Source: Mesonia aquimarina (GTDB lineage: Bacteria > Bacteroidota > Bacteroidia > Flavobacteriales > Flavobacteriaceae). Taken from it: a DNA stretch of 64,000 nucleotides. Positions 62,269-64,000 of this stretch are shown in pieces. The notes beneath the pieces were generated by a model. The model was given only the letters and a program-made list of their open reading frames with translations. It was not told where the DNA came from and made no database searches. Both the position numbers and the translations under genes were made by a program. The stretch spans positions 62,001 through 126,000 of the forward strand of contig NZ_RCNV01000007.1 in NCBI RefSeq assembly GCF_003667275.1. Direction: 5' to 3'. Within the stretch, counting starts at the first letter, position 1; the number at the start of each line of letters is the position of its first letter.

Positions 62269-63360
62269 TTGAAAAGTAATTCTTCTATTAAAATTTGTTT
62301 AGTAGGTATTTCTTTAGGAGGAGGAGGTGCAGAAAAATCTATAGCCCTACAATCTAAAATGCTTGATTCTATTGAGAATATAGAAGTGCATTTAGTTATT
62401 TTAACCAATAATATAGCTTACGATTATAAAGGTGAATTACTAAATTTAGGCGCTTTAAAGGAAAGTAAAAATACTTTCTTTTCAAGATTATATCGTTTTT
62501 CTCATTTTAGAAAATATTTAAAGAAACATCAATTTGATTATATAATAGATAATCGCCCTAAAAATAATTTTCTCAAAGAATATTATTATGCAAATTATAT
62601 TTACCGTGGTTTTAAGCGTGTTTACGTTGTACATAGTAGTAAACAAGAAAATTATCTTACTCAGAAATTAAGACAAGGAGTCAAATTATATAATAAGAAC
62701 TTTGCTACAATAGCAGTTTCTAATTATATAAAAAACACTGTGCTAGAAAAAAACGGAGTAAACAAAGTAAAGTGTATTTATAATACTTTTGATGAAGAAA
62801 AAATTGAAATAGCACCTCAAAAAGAGTTGCCCCAGAAGTATATTCTAGCTTATGGGAGAATGGTAGATGATATCAAAGATTATTCTTTTTTAATAAAATC
62901 TTATAATCATTCAAAACTATGGCAAGAAAATATTTATTTGATGCTAATGGGAGAAGGAAAAGATAAAACGGTACTTCAATCTTATGCAGAAAGCTTAGAT
63001 TGTGCTCCATTTATAATTTTCAAACCTTTTTTGTCAAATCCTTATTCAATAGTTAAAAGCAGTCTTTTCGTAACCTTAACAAGTAAGTATGAAGGTTTTC
63101 CTATGGTTTTAGTAGAGTCACTTGCTTCAGGTGTTCCATTAGTTTCGTTAGATATAAAATCCGGTCCTTCTGAAATTATTCAAGACAGAATAAATGGACT
63201 ACTTGTAAAAGATAGAGATTTTAAAAAATTTGCTCTAGCTTTAAGAGACATGGCTTTAGATGATAAACTTTATATTACTTGTAAAAAAAATACAATAAAA
63301 AGTATCAGTAAATTTAGAGAGAAAGAAATAGTAAGCCAGTGGAAAAATTTACTTTTTTAA
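62269..63360 (+). CDS. Glycosyltransferase family 4
   Basis: A 363-residue GT-B enzyme with a TTG start (no upstream ATG in frame before the previous stop). N-terminal GISLGGGGAEKS is the donor/acceptor loop, and the C-terminal motif EGFPMVLVESLASGVPLVSLD with the two glutamates fits GT4 nucleotide-sugar binding. It follows the phosphoethanolamine-transferase-like gene by 9 bp. The sugar is unknown. Confidence 0.88.
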   Translation: MKSNSSIKICLVGISLGGGGAEKSIALQSKMLDSIENIEVHLVILTNNIAYDYKGELLNLGALKESKNTFFSRLYRFSHFRKYLKKHQFDYIIDNRPKNNFLKEYYYANYIYRGFKRVYVVHSSKQENYLTQKLRQGVKLYNKNFATIAVSNYIKNTVLEKNGVNKVKCIYNTFDEEKIEIAPQKELPQKYILAYGRMVDDIKDYSFLIKSYNHSKLWQENIYLMLMGEGKDKTVLQSYAESLDCAPFIIFKPFLSNPYSIVKSSLFVTLTSKYEGFPMVLVESLASGVPLVSLDIKSGPSEIIQDRINGLLVKDRDFKKFALALRDMALDDKLYITCKKNTIKSISKFREKEIVSQWKNLLF

Positions 63361-63387
63361 ATTTACCACTTATAAAATCAGGGAAAT

Positions 63388-63999
63388 TTACTTTTCAAAA
63401 GCAGTCAATCTAATATTAAACTTTTTCAATAATTCTTTTAACCTATAAAGTGTTATTAACTGTGTACTGCTTAATTTTAAGAGCATAACTTGCTTTTTAG
63501 ATAGTAAGTTAGGATTAATTTTCTTCTTTAACAATTTGGCATTCTTATAATCTTTTACAATCATACATTTTAAGTATAATGAAAATCTATTTATGATTAT
63601 ATATTTCTCTAAAGGGAAATTATTTTTAGCAATCTCATCAAATTTAGAAAAGTCTGTTTTATTTTTAAATTGAAATTTTTTTTGAGATAGACTACCCTCT
63701 ACAAAGGTATAACTAGATGTGACAGTAGTAGAAAATGCAATCTTATAGCGTAGACCGATTCTAATCCAATAATCAGTATCCTGTCCGCTAATTATTCTCT
63801 CATCAAAAAAACCGATTTTTTTGGGTACAGTATGATTAAAAACAGTAGTAGATCCTGATAAAATAGGAGCTCCGTAACTGTGCTTTAGAAAATCCAAAAG
63901 TTGGTGATTTTTTGTATCGGGAACACCATTATAATTTGCTTTATATTTGCCTTGTTTGTCATGTATTTCTAAGGCTGTAGAAAACACCAAAGCAGAGGG
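63388..63999 (-). CDS. Glycosyltransferase family 2, C-terminal part
   Basis: The frame is open to the right edge of the window, so the N-terminus of this minus-strand gene is missing. The 203 visible residues have the GT2 acceptor region: DERIISGQDTDYWIRIGL, where the Asp-rich QDTDYW matches the catalytic ED-type motif, and a C-terminal helical part. It faces the GT4 gene and may belong to a neighbouring minus-strand cluster for the same surface glycan. Confidence 0.82.
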   Translation of the reverse strand, partial: PSALVFSTALEIHDKQGKYKANYNGVPDTKNHQLLDFLKHSYGAPILSGSTTVFNHTVPKKIGFFDERIISGQDTDYWIRIGLRYKIAFSTTVTSSYTFVEGSLSQKKFQFKNKTDFSKFDEIAKNNFPLEKYIIINRFSLYLKCMIVKDYKNAKLLKKKINPNLLSKKQVMLLKLSSTQLITLYRLKELLKKFNIRLTAFEK

Positions 64000-64000
64000 G

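Overview
The window looks like a chromosomal segment of a low-GC marine-type Flavobacteriaceae (Bacteroidota). Support comes from the family set (DUF6702 next to an M1 peptidase, CreD with its small regulator, two kinds of thioredoxin lipoproteins), from -7 boxes of the TAnnTTTG type, from almost absent Shine-Dalgarno sequences, and from a tmRNA whose tag reads GENNYALAA. The genus cannot be fixed from sequence alone. There are no rRNA genes, ordinary tRNAs, CRISPR arrays or complete insertion sequences.

Layout. 1-6.7 kb: three tandem secreted paralogs with a carboxypeptidase-regulatory-like domain (the first cut by the window edge), DUF6702 plus M1 peptidase, then TatA, PAP2 phosphatase and DinB protein. 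6.7-14.5 kb: a kynurenine/2-aminomuconate catabolic cluster in two minus-strand units (kynU-kmo-hydratase-RidA, and aldehyde dehydrogenase-ACMSD-O-methyltransferase). It lacks the two oxygenases that would complete the route. 14.5-19.6 kb: small envelope genes and a light-repair locus (flavin reductase, DUF2256, DASH cryptochrome, FeS-type photolyase) in which both photolyase genes are broken. 19.6-25.1 kb: an isolated glutamine amidotransferase, a MarR-nitroreductase-YceI operon with two matching palindromes, and a thioredoxin/rhodanese group.

25.1-40.6 kb is the most unusual part. An XRE/S24-like regulator faces an operator-rich intergenic region and a plus-strand operon: YjfI-like DUF2170, PspA, a YqiJ-like OB-fold membrane protein, a YqiK-like flotillin and a 1620-residue DUF3686-type AAA+ ATPase. 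Next to it are RtcB RNA ligase and a divergent WYL regulator with a structured intergenic region, then an SF1 helicase with a C-terminal nuclease-like domain. Together they look like a membrane-stress and RNA-repair or defence island.

40.6-64 kb: a UvrA paralog, a PLP enzyme, tmRNA with a second structured RNA candidate just upstream, a saccharopine-dehydrogenase-like enzyme, an EEP phosphatase lipoprotein, the CreD locus, kdsA, a lipoprotein/small protein/patatin operon, typA, and the start of a surface-polysaccharide cluster (flippase, phosphoethanolamine-transferase-like sulfatase-fold enzyme, GT4 and a partial GT2).

Extragenic palindromes and a roughly 132 bp MITE-like repeat (two copies) sit between convergent genes. 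The two broken photolyase genes are supported by length arithmetic: each total length departs from a multiple of three by exactly the single base inferred.
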